DNA from: Schoenoplectus triqueter
Taxonomy: Eukaryota > Streptophyta > Magnoliopsida > Poales > Cyperaceae
Direction: 5' to 3'
Assembly (NCBI GenBank): GCA_964058805.1
Contig: CAXKVV010001789.1
Coordinates: 1-25,229, forward strand
Length of the DNA: 25,229 bases
A program made the translations under genes and the position numbers. Each line of letters begins with the position of its first letter. Positions within the stretch are counted from its first letter, which is position 1. The notes beneath the pieces were generated by a model. The model was given only the letters and a program-made list of their open reading frames with translations. It had not been told where the DNA came from and did no database searches. This document shows, one piece after another, positions 9,936 through 19,564 of the stretch.

Positions 9936-12900
9936 CTATTGACTCTGGTTCTTAACCTTCTTTGACTTGTTTTTGTTATCTTGTGTCTTCTTTTTCTTGG
10001 CCTCAGGTGTGGTCCATGTATAATCGGATGGGATTGCAAAAGGGTCTTGGATATCCTCTACCCGACAACAGCTGGGTGCAGTATTGGAGGCAAAATTCTG
10101 CCGGTATGGCAGCGGAGCCTTTATCCATTGGATCCACGAACTGGACGGTTGTAATGCCTCTGGGCTCTTGCTTTTGCTAGGACTTGAAGGAGGGGTTGAG
10201 AATTCTTCTACAGGTTGCAACTCCTCAAATTTTGTAAATGTCACCAAAACTCGTATAGTGGGCACTACTGGTATAGCTATCTATCAAATAAGAACAATCA
10301 AATGAGGTTGCAGTTTTATAAGAATGCAGAAATTATATTATAGGCAATTTCCACGGTACTTGGACCTCCCATGAAATCACTATAAAACTTTGCAACATAG
10401 CAGACTTGAAGCACTGATCAAGCAATTGAATCGATTGTCATCTTTTGTCTACTAAATTTGATATGGAATACTTTTGAGTACTTGAACCATGATAGTACTT
10501 TTAACTTTATAATGCCGGTGCGTCTGAACCAAGCTGGCATTGACCCAAGTACATAGCTGCTAATAACTATACATAGTATGAAATATATGATACAACCCTT
10601 TTAGTGTGCAAAAGACTATCATATAAAAAAATTAGGTGATTTCTCATGCTTAGGTATGTGCTCTTGAAAATTTGAGATGAATATTAGAATTTAAAATCAG
10701 ACCTGCACTCAATTTATCAGCCACAATATCAAGTTGAAATCATACAATGCTACATTAACCCCCCCGATCCACAAAATGTACACACATCCAAAAACAACCC
10801 GGGGGGCAGGTGAGCACTGCTAATTGCCATTTAAAGCCTTATTTAACAGGCAGATGCAAATATAAATGGCCAGCACTGAAGGAACGGAATATGATGCCTC
10901 AAGTATCTACCCACATACTGAATTAGTTGATCAACCTCTGGTACAAATCACAACCCTCTATAATAAAAGGGGGGCAGTTAAGCAAATTTGTATGAGGCAT
11001 CCAGTTTCAGAATCATAACATAGACTAAGGGTGTGTTTGGATGGGTGAAGAATAGCAACTTTTTGGGTTAGCTACTATTTTTATTGCTATTCTATGTTTG
11101 GATGAGAAAATAGCTCTTCAAAAACATTGGGTTAGTGGCTATTCTACTAACCCAACAAAAAGTTGGTTTAGCCACTACTCCTCTTGGGTTAGTGACTATT
11201 CTCACTAACCCACTCCCTCATCCAAACACACCCTAGTGATCAGAGGCCAGAAAATTCAAGGAAAAAAAAAGAACCCATGAAAATAATTTTATTGAAAAGG
11301 GCTTGTAGGGCATATATTTAATCTAAAATACCCAAGTAGATGGTCAACAGTAGAAAGCTTAATAATATCATAATAGCAGATGAACCGGGTAGTACTCATA
11401 TTATCAAAATTAGCTCTCTCTGTCTCATAATCTTGGGTAGCAATTGCCAAGAATTTATTGAATGTAAATCTCTCTCACCTCTCTCTCTTTCTCTCATCTT
11501 GTTTTAATATTTTCTTGCAACTTTTGTTTTTGTTTCATGGCATAGTTTAGGTTTAATTGACCAATTAGGCATTACATTACCTCCAAATGAAACAGAGAAG
11601 AATACAGAAAAAGATTGAGAGTTGCCATTTGTACAGTACAGTACTGGTAAAGAGGACAGGTCCAGTCTAATGTACCATCAGTAGTTAATGAAATAATACA
11701 CATACCTTCACAGGAAAGGTGCCAGGAGGCAGTTTGGTAGCAAGCAGATCCCTTAACCGCCTTATTGCCTTCACCTTGTTCGCTAGAATATCTAAGAGAG
11801 GCAATAGCTCCTCGGTCCTGAGAGGAAAATTGGGTGAAAGCCACAAAACCGGCCTCAGACCTTTCTTATATTCACTCTCCTTACTTTCCTTCCTCTTAAA
11901 CCCATTCTCCAATCCTGAGCCTGTCTTCCTCACCTCCCGGCCTGTACTCATTCTACTCATATTTACCACCTCCATTGAATGCCGGCCTGGAACAACAGAA
12001 TTTTTTTGAGAAGGAGAATCAGCACCAAGCAAATCACTCACCTTCTCATCAACACACAAAGAGCTCCTTGGTGGTACTGTGCTGGTCGTACCTGTCCTTT
12101 TCTTGGGACCTTCATGACGCCTCCTACCCCAACTACCAAACCAACCCTTTTTTTCGTGCTTAGTTTGAACAGTGGCACTGTTACTGGACTCACTTGAAGC
12201 CTCAATTGGTATCTCTCTTAGTTCATAACAGCTGTGCCTGGGCCATGTATGCTTTTCCTCATTAGCCTCTGCAGAATCCTCCAAATTAAGTGCTGCCTCC
12301 AGCTGCCTCCTCTCCTCCTCAGTCAAAACATCATCAAACTCTTCACTCTCAGTGTCATTCTCATTATTGTTACAGGAAGATAAAAACTCCTCATCAGTCA
12401 TGGCACCTGGGACCCGCCGTGACTTCACACTCACCACTACATTATGCATGTCAAAAACCTTTGCCTTCCAAGGGCCTACTGATTCGGTTCTCTCCTGGCG
12501 GCGCCATGTCAACTGCGGCAGAAGTACAGCTTCTGTCACATCAATTCCCGGTCGAAAGATATTTGTCTGTGACATGGCTTTGACCTCCTCTTCTACCTCT
12601 GCTTCTGAGGCTGGTGTACCAGCGCCTTCCAAAGCATTCATTATCTCACGGTCCTTGTGATTAATCATGCAAAGAGACCCAGGAGGAATTTTACCATCTT
12701 CTGACCCTTCACCGAGAAATAAAATTGTTTGGTCCGATCTTTGAATGCGGAACCCATCAAACCCAGCAAGAGTCATGTCAGCCCGAAGATTAGAACCTCG
12801 TTTCCAGATTTTGTATGTGTCAGATGGTGCTATTCTAGATATAAATGGTATTACCGAGCTCTCAAAATGGAATGTTATTTCCATGTAGAAGTCACGCATC

Positions 12901-13340
12901 CTTTGCATGGTGGCAACAACACGTGGCAACCGGCGGCACCACTTGGCCCATGCTAGAGGCTGATAGTGTCGCACAATGATCTTAGCAATATTTTCTTCTC
13001 TTGCACATATAGCCTCCTGCAACGCACTCCAACCTTGTTCATTTTGCAAGCTCCAGTCAGCACCAGCCAACATCAACAGCTCTACTGAAGTTGCATCACC
13101 AAGGCGTACTGCCAGGTGGAGTGGGGTTTCCCGACCTGGGACATCACGACGGTCTATCTGAGCAGAGATGACATCTGCTTTTGATTCTTCTGCCAGTGAA
13201 TCAGCCTCAGTTTGAACCTCTGACGGGTTTGATAGGTGGGGTAAGGAGTTCACAATCTGGCGCAAGGCCATGTAGTTACGATTCAGCACTGCCAGGTGGA
13301 TTGGGCTGTGCCCATACTTCAGTGCATCAATTGATGCCAT
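9936..13340 (-). CDS. ANKRD13-like ankyrin/GPCR-chaperone domain protein; complement(join(9936..10280,11706..13340))
   Basis: The two exons encode 545 + 114 residues. Start MASIDALKYGHSPIHLAVLN matches plant ANKRD13-like proteins. Ankyrin repeats lie at about 11-34, 70-99 (RETPLHLAVRLGDATSVELL) and 102-126 (GWSALQEAI). Next comes the GPCR-chaperone (ANKRD13) domain: FYMEITFHFESSVIPFISRI, APSDTYKIWKRGSNLRADMT, GFDGFRIQRSDQTILFLGEG. An acidic segment (TEEERRQLEAALNLEDS, about 340-356) recalls a degenerate ubiquitin-interacting motif, followed by a Ser/Lys-rich linker with KKGWFGSWGRRR. The domain resumes at LRPVLWLSPNFPL and, across the splice, FPVK-IAIPVVPTIRVLVTFT. The Lys-rich tail follows DPFAIPSDYTW. 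Animal relatives act in endosomal handling of ubiquitinated membrane cargo; a similar role in plants is inference. The tail exon frame and splice reading are clear. Confidence 0.93.
10281..11705 (-). other. Intron of the ankyrin gene
   Basis: On the minus strand the donor is GTGAAG|GTATGTGTA at 11705 and the acceptor ...CTTATTTGATAG at 10281. It is a phase-0 intron of 1425 nt that joins FPVK to IAIPVVPTIRV, the continuous sequence of the family. It contains a 205-bp MITE at 11029-11233; the remainder is AT-rich with no other feature recognised. Confidence 0.9.
11029..11233. mobile_element. Tourist-like MITE in the ankyrin-gene intron
   Basis: The 205-bp element has perfect 15-bp terminal inverted repeats, GGGTGTGTTTGGATG and CATCCAAACACACCC. 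The GGG..TGTTTGG ends are typical of Tourist/PIF-Harbinger MITEs. The flanking trinucleotides are TAA on the left and TAG on the right, an imperfect TWA-type target duplication. The interior repeats GGGTTAG/CTAACCC blocks in both orientations, so it is largely self-complementary. No coding capacity. Confidence 0.8.
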
Positions 13341-14010
13341 ATTTGCACCAGTATTGAGGGTAGAGCACAGTAGTTATGTTGAAACATATGCCATTTTGTT
13401 GAGAGATTCAATTTGACATTGCAGTAATACTCTATTTGAAGAGTTGGCTCGGATTTAGTTTATAACCAATCCAAATTAAGATCTGAGCTCGCTACTTTGA
13501 GATTAACGGGTTTCTCTGGCAAAGAGAAACCCAGAGGTAAATCCAGTAGAAAGTTCTGATTTTGTAGCTACTGAGATTCTGAGAAGCTCAATTTAAATAA
13601 ATCTGACCTCTGATCCGAGGGAAGAGGAGGACAAGAACGCCTTCAATGACACGAGAGCCCAACCTGACAAAAAGGAAATACAAAGTTAAATTGAAACCAT
13701 ACCTACAACTACTAGAGAAAAGAATAAAATAGGAAAAGAGTAAGGGAGCAAACAAGCAACGAATAGCAGTAGAAGAGCACGGAAGAAAGACAAAGTAGCA
13801 AAGGAAAGCATTTAAGTACAGCTTTCAGGTCACTTTCGCTCCTTTCTTTTCTTTTCCTCTCTCTCTAGCTGTACCTCCACCTTTTTTTTTTCGTTGAGCA
13901 AAGTGGGCTAAGAGGAGGAATCCTTGAGAGTAGAGAGAGACGAAGCGACTTCTATAATACAGCACGAGAGAGAGAACAGTGTCTGATATTTTGTGTGTGA
14001 AGCTCAAAAA
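13341..14010 (-). promoter_or_regulatory. 5' leader and likely core promoter of ankyrin gene
   Basis: The minus-strand sequence upstream of the ATG at 13340 is CT-rich between about 13750 and 13990. A TATA-like GTATTATAGA lies at about 13950-13959, so a transcript would have a leader near 580 nt; the TSS is inference. The leader has two tiny upstream ORFs if unspliced (ATG at 13394, 6 codons; ATG at 13419, 3 codons). It also has a perfect 10-bp stem, GGGTTTCTCT with AGAGAAACCC (13508-13532, 5-nt loop). A 5' UTR intron is possible but I could not define one. Confidence 0.4.
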
Positions 14011-14823
14011 AATCAAAACGGTTATGAAAAAATCTAAATATAATTTTTTGATGTACGAAATTATTTATTATTATTAAATTATAATCGTTAATAAATTATC
14101 GGACCGCTCAAATTAAAAAGATCGCACCAGCAAAATTTTTTTTAGCTCCACATGATATGATTCGGAGAGAGAGGCTACTGTTGTGTTTTTTTTTACATTT
14201 TTTTTCTTATTTTTGATCCGGAGTGGGCCCGCAAATAATGCTGGGTCGGCGTGGGCCGACTAGAATGGCCTGTTAGTTCAACGGCTTAGATTTCACGTGA
14301 GATCTGTTGGAACGAACAGATTTGAAATAGAAAACGGACGTTAGCGCGGGCTACAGGATTCTCTGTGTTTAATCCCTGTAATCTATCCTGTCGCGGGTTA
14401 CCTGACACACACAGGCTTTGCTTGCTCATTTAATGAACGGATCTTTGAAGTCCGAGGGAACACACCAGTCATTTGCGACAGGAACTAATAAGGAGAACAT
14501 GCAACAGATATTTTTTCTGGTCTCTTTGCGCTGTGGGAGTCTGCTAGATTATACCAAAGTTTTGTCATTTTTTATTTCTCGTGTGGAAAGGCAGACGTGG
14601 ACAACCATTTTCTATTTTCCCTCCAGTTGACGTTTTCAATCGAGAAAAATGAAACAAACTCTCTGTTGCCACGACGACCATGAAACGAAATTGCCATCTA
14701 TTTCAACAGGTGGCGTTTTCGACACGGTCAGAGGAGCATAGAGAGAGGGAGAGAGAGAGCTCACAAGTTCTCTTTTGGAAAATTTTGACTTCAGTTTAAG
14801 TTGAAAAAACTGGATGTGCATTG
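14011..14823. other. Upstream flank of ankyrin gene, no gene
   Basis: Mixed-composition DNA. AGATTTCACGTGAGATCT at 14288-14305 is an 18-bp near-palindrome centred on the G-box CACGTG, a bZIP/bHLH/PIF-type binding core. A GA-rich microsatellite runs from about 14740 to 14760. Small ORFs at 14418-14821 do not look like proteins. Confidence 0.4.
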
Positions 14824-15643
14824 AGCAGGGCCTAGAGTATTAGGGACGGGTAATAGCGGATCGGCGGTTTTTGACGGGACGGATTGGGACGGGTTAACAT
14901 GTTACGACGGGACAGGTTATCACGGGTCTACTTTGGGGGGTTTGACCGCGACCCGTCGGTTGGACGGGTCGGGACGGGTGGGCGGGTCAATTTTTTTTTA
15001 TATTTTTTTAAATTCTGGAAAATCCAAATAATTTTTAAAAAATTATGAAAAATTCAAAAATAAACACTAAAAATATTAAAAATATATAAAATATATAAAA
15101 ACTTATATTCTTGACCAAAAAATGTATTTTATTTATTTTGTTTTTTTTTTCAAAATTCAAAAATAATCAAATAAATTATAAAAAATTATAAAAACCGAAA
15201 ATAATTATTGAAAAATTAAATGATATGACTTAAAATAAATTAAAATAAAATTTTAAATGATATAAAAAAATATTTTAATTTTTGTCATTTTTTTTCAAAG
15301 TTCGAAAATAATCAACAAAAATAATTATTGAAAAATTAAATAAAATCTTAAATGATATGACTTAAAATAAATTGAAATAAAATTTTAAATGATATAAAAA
15401 AATTCAAAGTTCAAAAATAATCAAATAAAATTAAATAAATTTTAGAAAATTAAAAATCATTATAAATAAAGTTACCCTCCTCCTTTATTCCGGGTTTGGG
15501 ACCAGCTATGTAATACATAAACGGAGTTCTAACTTTTTTTTGTTAGTAAAGTTTATTGAAAAAAATTAAATAAGGATTGTAAATGCTAGAAAAAATTTAA
15601 AAATGGGGAAAAAATAAAGATTATAAGTGTTTAAAAATACCAT

Positions 15644-15893
15644 CTAAATATTCGAGTTTATATAACATAACTCATTTTCGGGCATACCATCTGAGTCTCC
15701 ATCTGCTTCTGTCATAAATTCACCGGATGATTGTTCTACGGGTGCATATTGATTACGTTGTTCTGCATCAAATCAATCTTTCAAGCATACGAGTCGTTCG
15801 AATGTCTTTGCACCCAATCTGCTGCGTTTATTTGTTAGTATCATGTTTTCTGAACTAAAACAGGATTCGGAAGGGACGGTTGACACGGGCACG
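15644..15893 (-). pseudogene. hAT transposase C-terminal dimerisation-domain remnant
   Basis: Minus-strand translation from about 15893 gives the hATC signature: VPVSTVPSESCFSS, then NMILTNKRSRLGAKTFERLV and CLKD, ending at a TAG at 15644-15646. The usual Trp after CLKD is a TGA stop (15773-15775), one base from TGG; beyond it the frame continues FDAEQRNQYAPVEQSSGEFM and an acidic tail. No upstream exons with DNA-binding zinc finger or catalytic residues could be found, so this is a non-functional piece of the surrounding element. Confidence 0.75.
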
Positions 15894-16424
15894 AGATTCA
15901 GAAAGAATATAATAAAAAAACAATGATAAATAAATAATGTAACAAAAAATAAAGAATATAATAAAAAAACTAATTAAAAAAAACTAATGATAAAAAAATT
16001 AAAGAATGTAAATATTTATTTAAAAAATTAATTATGAAATAATATTCTATAAAAAATAACTAATTATTATAAATTAAAAATATAAGTAATTATAAAAAAA
16101 TAAAGAATATAATAAAAACTAATTAAAAGAAACGAATGGCAAAAAAAGAGTGCAAATATTTATTTAAAAACTAATTACTAAAAAATATAAACTAATTATA
16201 AAATATAATATATACTTATAACTAACATTTTTTTTGTCAGAATCGAAAGATTATCGAAAGCCCGAAACTTTAAGACGAATTAACGATAAATAATATAATG
16301 AATGCTAAATTCACAATAATAACTAAATAACACTAATATAAATATTTTTAATTTTTTTTGGATAATGTAACAACATTACTATAATAATATAATTAGACAA
16401 TTGCTAATATCAAACGATTAACGA

Positions 16425-16530
16425 ATTAACGAGAGAGAGTTTGGTTTGGAGAATTGATAAGAGAGATAGAGTGAAGTTGTTTGTGTGAGGATATGAGATG
16501 AAATATGGTGGTATTCATAGGAAAAAAATT
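16425..16530 (-). promoter_or_regulatory. Possible leftover hAT promoter/5' leader
   Basis: Inside the hAT element, near its right end, the minus strand reads ATGAATACCACCATATTTCA followed by CTCACACAAACAACTTCACT and CT-rich sequence. This looks like a plant promoter start region with a pyrimidine-rich leader, and lies where the 5' end of the minus-strand transposase gene should be. It is a position-based inference only. Confidence 0.2.
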
Positions 16531-16850
16531 GAATTATGATTTTTTTTTTCGATTTTTTTGAATAACAGTGGGTTTAACGGGTTGGACGGGTAAAGTGGGT
16601 CGGGTCGGACAGGTTGGATTCCCGGGTTTCCGGGGTCGGGTCGGGCACGGGTTATCCCGGGTTTGACGGGTCGGGTCGGGACGGGTCTAAAACGGGTCGG
16701 GTCAAGCACGGATTTTTTCAAATTTTTTTGCTCGCGCCCGTGCTAGACCTGCCGGTTGTAACGGGTCACGGATTTGAGTACGGGTCGCGGCCACGGGTCG
16801 GGTCTGACCCGGTCGGGTTTTTTAATACTCTAGAGCAGGCTGCAGGGCTC

Positions 16851-16960
16851 TCTCAATTAAAATAATAATCAGCGTTGCAATAGCTGCACTGGCACAGTAA
16901 TTGTTTCTCAATTAAAATAATAATCAGCGTTGCAATTGCTGCACTGGCACAGTAATTGTT
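16851..16960. repeat. 55-bp tandem duplication
   Basis: The unit beginning TCTCAATTAAAATAATAATC and ending CACTGGCACAGTAATTGTT occurs twice in direct tandem, 16851-16905 and 16906-16960, differing at one base (GCAATAGC against GCAATTGC). It begins 17 bp to the right of the hAT element end at 16833. Confidence 0.95.
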
Positions 16961-17332
16961 TCATACTTTTTCATTGAATTCCGGAGTGGCGAGGGGACCG
17001 ACACGACACACTACTTGTGGTTTGCAGATCAGAAAAAAAAAAGCAGTGGTGGGATCAGAAAAGAGGGATTCCGGATTCGGGGAGGCATGCTTGAAGACGC
17101 TAACCTGTGGCGTTTTAGGTTTTACTGACAATTTGGTTTCGTTTGACAGTAATTGCATGCAATAGTTAAAGAAATGAGAAACACTTAATATTTCAGAAAT
17201 CAGATTATCAGAAACTGGAATAAAAAGAAAAATGCGAGTATGAGACCATTAAAATGGAATAGTTATGCATGAGGTTATTCATTTCCTCGATTGAATTTGA
17301 CAATATATTGGAACATATTTATCAACACAGAC
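16961..17332. other. Spacer, no feature seen
   Basis: Unique-looking sequence between the tandem duplication and the next hAT element. Overlapping small ORFs on both strands at about 16956-17165 have no recognisable protein character. Confidence 0.4.
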
Positions 17333-17340
17333 ATTGTGAG

Positions 17341-18183
17341 TAGGTACAAACGGATTGGATACGGTTGGCTGGTAGTCAAAGTCGTATTTATTTTAAAATT
17401 TCAAATATAAATATAAATAAAAATATTTTCGAATATCAATACTAATACGGATAAAATCGTTTAAATTTTATAAATCTAATAAAAATATACAATTAAATAA
17501 GTTTTTCATATATTCTTTATTTAAAAATCAATTTATTAATTTTAAAAATATTAAAATTCATAATATATATTCAATGGTGAATAATATTTTTTTTGAATGA
17601 TATATATATATATATATAGTTTGTCTATTGTGCTTCTAGTAGCACTTCGGCCGAAACACTATCAGTCCAATTTTTAATTTTTCATGCTCAAAATTTCAAT
17701 TTAAGTAGCTCAATAAATCTTTATATCATAATCTTATAAAATACTAATTTTTTCGTGTTTGGAGTTAGTTTACCATGCTTAATGATTTTTAGAAAGTAAG
17801 AATTTTTTACATACAAATTTTATTATTTTTCTATTATTTTAGGAATATCTTTCAAAAATCATTAAACATAGTAAATTAATTCCAAACATGATAAAATTAG
17901 TATTCTATAAGATTATGATATAAATATTTTATTGAAATAATTAAATTAAAATTTTAAGAATAAAAAATTAAAATTTGGACTGGTAGCGTTTCGACCGAAT
18001 TACTACTGGAAGCATAATAGACAAACTCAATATATATATATATATATAATAATGTATTATATATCTAGCAATCAGATACATATAATTAGGATAAAAAATT
18101 GTATCCATTCCATCTACCGTTCAGATATTCGTATACGGCTTATTATATTTAATTTTTTGGATTCACATAAATTTACAACCCTA
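17341..18183. mobile_element. Non-autonomous hAT element carrying a nested insertion
   Basis: A perfect 8-bp target duplication ATTGTGAG flanks the element (17333-17340 and 18184-18191). The ends are TAGGTACAAACGGATTGG on the left and TTTACAACCCTA on the right, the TAGGGxTGTAAACGG form of plant hAT elements. Subterminal copies of GGAT/ATCC-type motifs occur on both sides. Without the nested palindromic element (17601-18048) it would be about 0.4 kb. No transposase is encoded. It is related to the element at 3288-3918. Confidence 0.88.
17601..18048. mobile_element. Palindromic element C in TA tracts, nested in hAT
   Basis: The body (about 17619-18029) sits between an 18-bp TA tract (17601-17618) and another at about 18030-18048. 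Left GTTTGTCTATTGTGCTTCTA is answered by the inverse GAAGCATAATAGACAAAC on the right, and the pairing continues through CACTTCGGCCGAAACACTAT, AGCTCAATAAATCTTTATAT and CATAATCTTATAAAATACTA to about 190 bp per arm, leaving only a short loop. No coding capacity. Insertion into a TA microsatellite inside the hAT is the simplest reading. Confidence 0.82.
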
Positions 18184-18197
18184 ATTGTGAGTGTCAC

Positions 18198-18560
18198 ATA
18201 TATAGAGAGAGGGTGCTATAAAGCTACATGTAGCACATATAGTCCGTATGCTACAGATTATTTGTTCATTTTTAAAGTTTAAATGGTCGATCCTACCGCT
18301 CAAAATAATTTTTATGAAATTTTTTATTGTAGACCAAATTTTATATTTAAAATTTTTTTAGATAGTTAAAAAAATATTTTATTTAATCATTATGTGTCTT
18401 TAAAAAAAATGAATTTCTAACTATCTATAAAAATAGTAAAAAAAAATCTAAAATTTGTAAATTTCTCCTTAAACTAAATTTTAATTTGAAAATTATTTGA
18501 GTGGCTGAATTAATCATTTAAACTTCAAAAATAAATTGTAGCACATGCTCATTTTAGGTC
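18198..18560. mobile_element. Palindromic element D next to the hAT element
   Basis: Starts after a short ATATATA (18198-18204). Inverted arms lie at about 18249-18325 and 18475-18543: TTTAAAGTTTAAATGGTCGA and CCGCTCAAAATAATTTTTAT on the left answer TAATCATTTAAACTTCAAAA and AAAATTATTTGAGTGGC on the right. The GTTTAAATGGTC...GCTCAA core resembles GCTTAAATGGTC...GCTCAA of element B. The outer left part contains the palindrome GCTACATGTAGC. The right end is not sharply defined and lacks a clear TA tract. Confidence 0.5.
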
Positions 18561-18739
18561 ATATTTTATCAATGTTATTATTACATCATCAATAATCCAA
18601 ACAGATCAATAGCACAAGCGAGGCTGAGGCAGGACGTCATTAACTCATTAATGATGTCATCAGTACATAACTAATCCTTCTGCTCGTCATTTGTTTGCTA
18701 TAGATTTTCAAGTTCCAATACCTAATGATACCTAGTTTA
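18561..18739. other. Spacer with short inverted repeat
   Basis: GACGTCATTAACTCATTAAT followed by GATGTC (18633-18658) is an inverted repeat with 11-bp arms, one mismatch and a 4-bp centre. It contains GACGTCA and TGATGTCA, bZIP-like half-site sequences. Nothing else is recognised. Confidence 0.35.
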
Positions 18740-19143
18740 GTTTAATTTGTCAAGCTCTGATGCAAATCCAATAGCTTCACACGACAGTCCAGGCTTGTCC
18801 ATACATGCGCGACCATGCTTCCCATCTTGTGTCGGGTCACAAATTCACAAATGCTTCATTCCTTCTCCCCCAACCCCACTTGTTCTTCAGTTCACAACAA
18901 TAAATGAATTACTCGCTACAGCACGCAGTGGCCAAAGAAGACCCCAAACGAGTAGAGGAGAGGGAGAGAAGATTAGGCGAAGGGAGAGACGGGACCATAT
19001 ATAGGAACAGGCGAACAGAAATAGCGATAGCAGCAGCCAGGAGGCATAGCACATTAGCACAGGAGCAGCAGAGCTAGCCCCGCAGTTAGGCTAGCGTAGG
19101 CCAGATGTAGAGATGAGGTAGGGCTGCAAAGGCTAGAAAGTAA

Positions 19144-19164
19144 AATAATAATAATAATAATAAT
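19144..19164. repeat. (AAT)n microsatellite
   Basis: Seven perfect AAT units in a row, followed by CAAAG. Ordinary simple repeat. Confidence 0.9.
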
Positions 19165-19541
19165 CAAAGTAAATTAAAGGGAGCCATCTTTTCTCTTTTT
19201 GTCCGCATCCGCATGTGGGGAATCCCAGCCCCCAGGGCCCAGGCCCTATGCCCACCGCACCAGTAGTAGCATGACCACACCAACAAAAAAGCTGTTCACT
19301 TTTCTCTGTATTAGGGAAGGTGGAACCAAATCGACTCTGTTATTCCGAGAGTATCCGTCCGATCAAAAATTAACGAGATAGATTAATTCATTTTTCTCTC
19401 TCCTCTTTTCCACTCTCTCTTCTTGGAATAAATCTGAAGCGTTGAGTTTTAATCCGATGGAGTAATTCGGATAACAGGAGATTTGGGTCCAAGGTAACTG
19501 CCATTTGCCAATTGCCGCTGCCCTCTGTGCCTGGTGCTGCT

Positions 19542-19564
19542 GGGGGCTGGGGCTGGGGCTGGGG
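19542..19564 (+). repeat. (GGGGCT)n repeat with G-quadruplex motif
   Basis: The run is GGGGG-CT-GGGG-CT-GGGG-CT-GGGG: four G tracts of at least four with two-base loops. This fits the classic G-quadruplex pattern with very short loops. Confidence 0.85.

Larger units (their letters stand above)
14832..16833 (-). mobile_element. 2.0-kb hAT element, decayed
   Basis: Terminal inverted repeat CTAGAGTATTA (14832-14842) is matched by TAATACTCTAG (16823-16833). The flanking 8-mers AGCAGGGC and AGCAGGCT agree at 6 of 8 positions, as expected for an old hAT target duplication. Both subterminal regions are packed with ACGGGT/CGGGTCGGG motifs (14850-14990 and 16570-16815), a common hAT pattern where transposase binds. 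The body is very AT-rich. A C-terminal hAT transposase remnant lies on the minus strand at 15644-15893, which sets the orientation given here. The N-terminal transposase regions are not recognisable. Confidence 0.8.

Noticed and set aside
11572..13161. Several ORFs on the plus strand and in other frames
   Set aside because: They overlap exon 1 of the ankyrin gene and show no family motifs; they are shadows of the real minus-strand frame.
13630..13720. 5' UTR intron with acceptor TTTTTGTCAG and donor GTAG|GTATGG
   Set aside because: The pair is only about 39 nt apart, too short for a plant intron, and no better donor was evident.
16515..16865. Pro/Arg-rich and Gly-rich ORFs on both strands
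   Set aside because: They are translations of the ACGGGTCGGG subterminal repeats of the hAT element.
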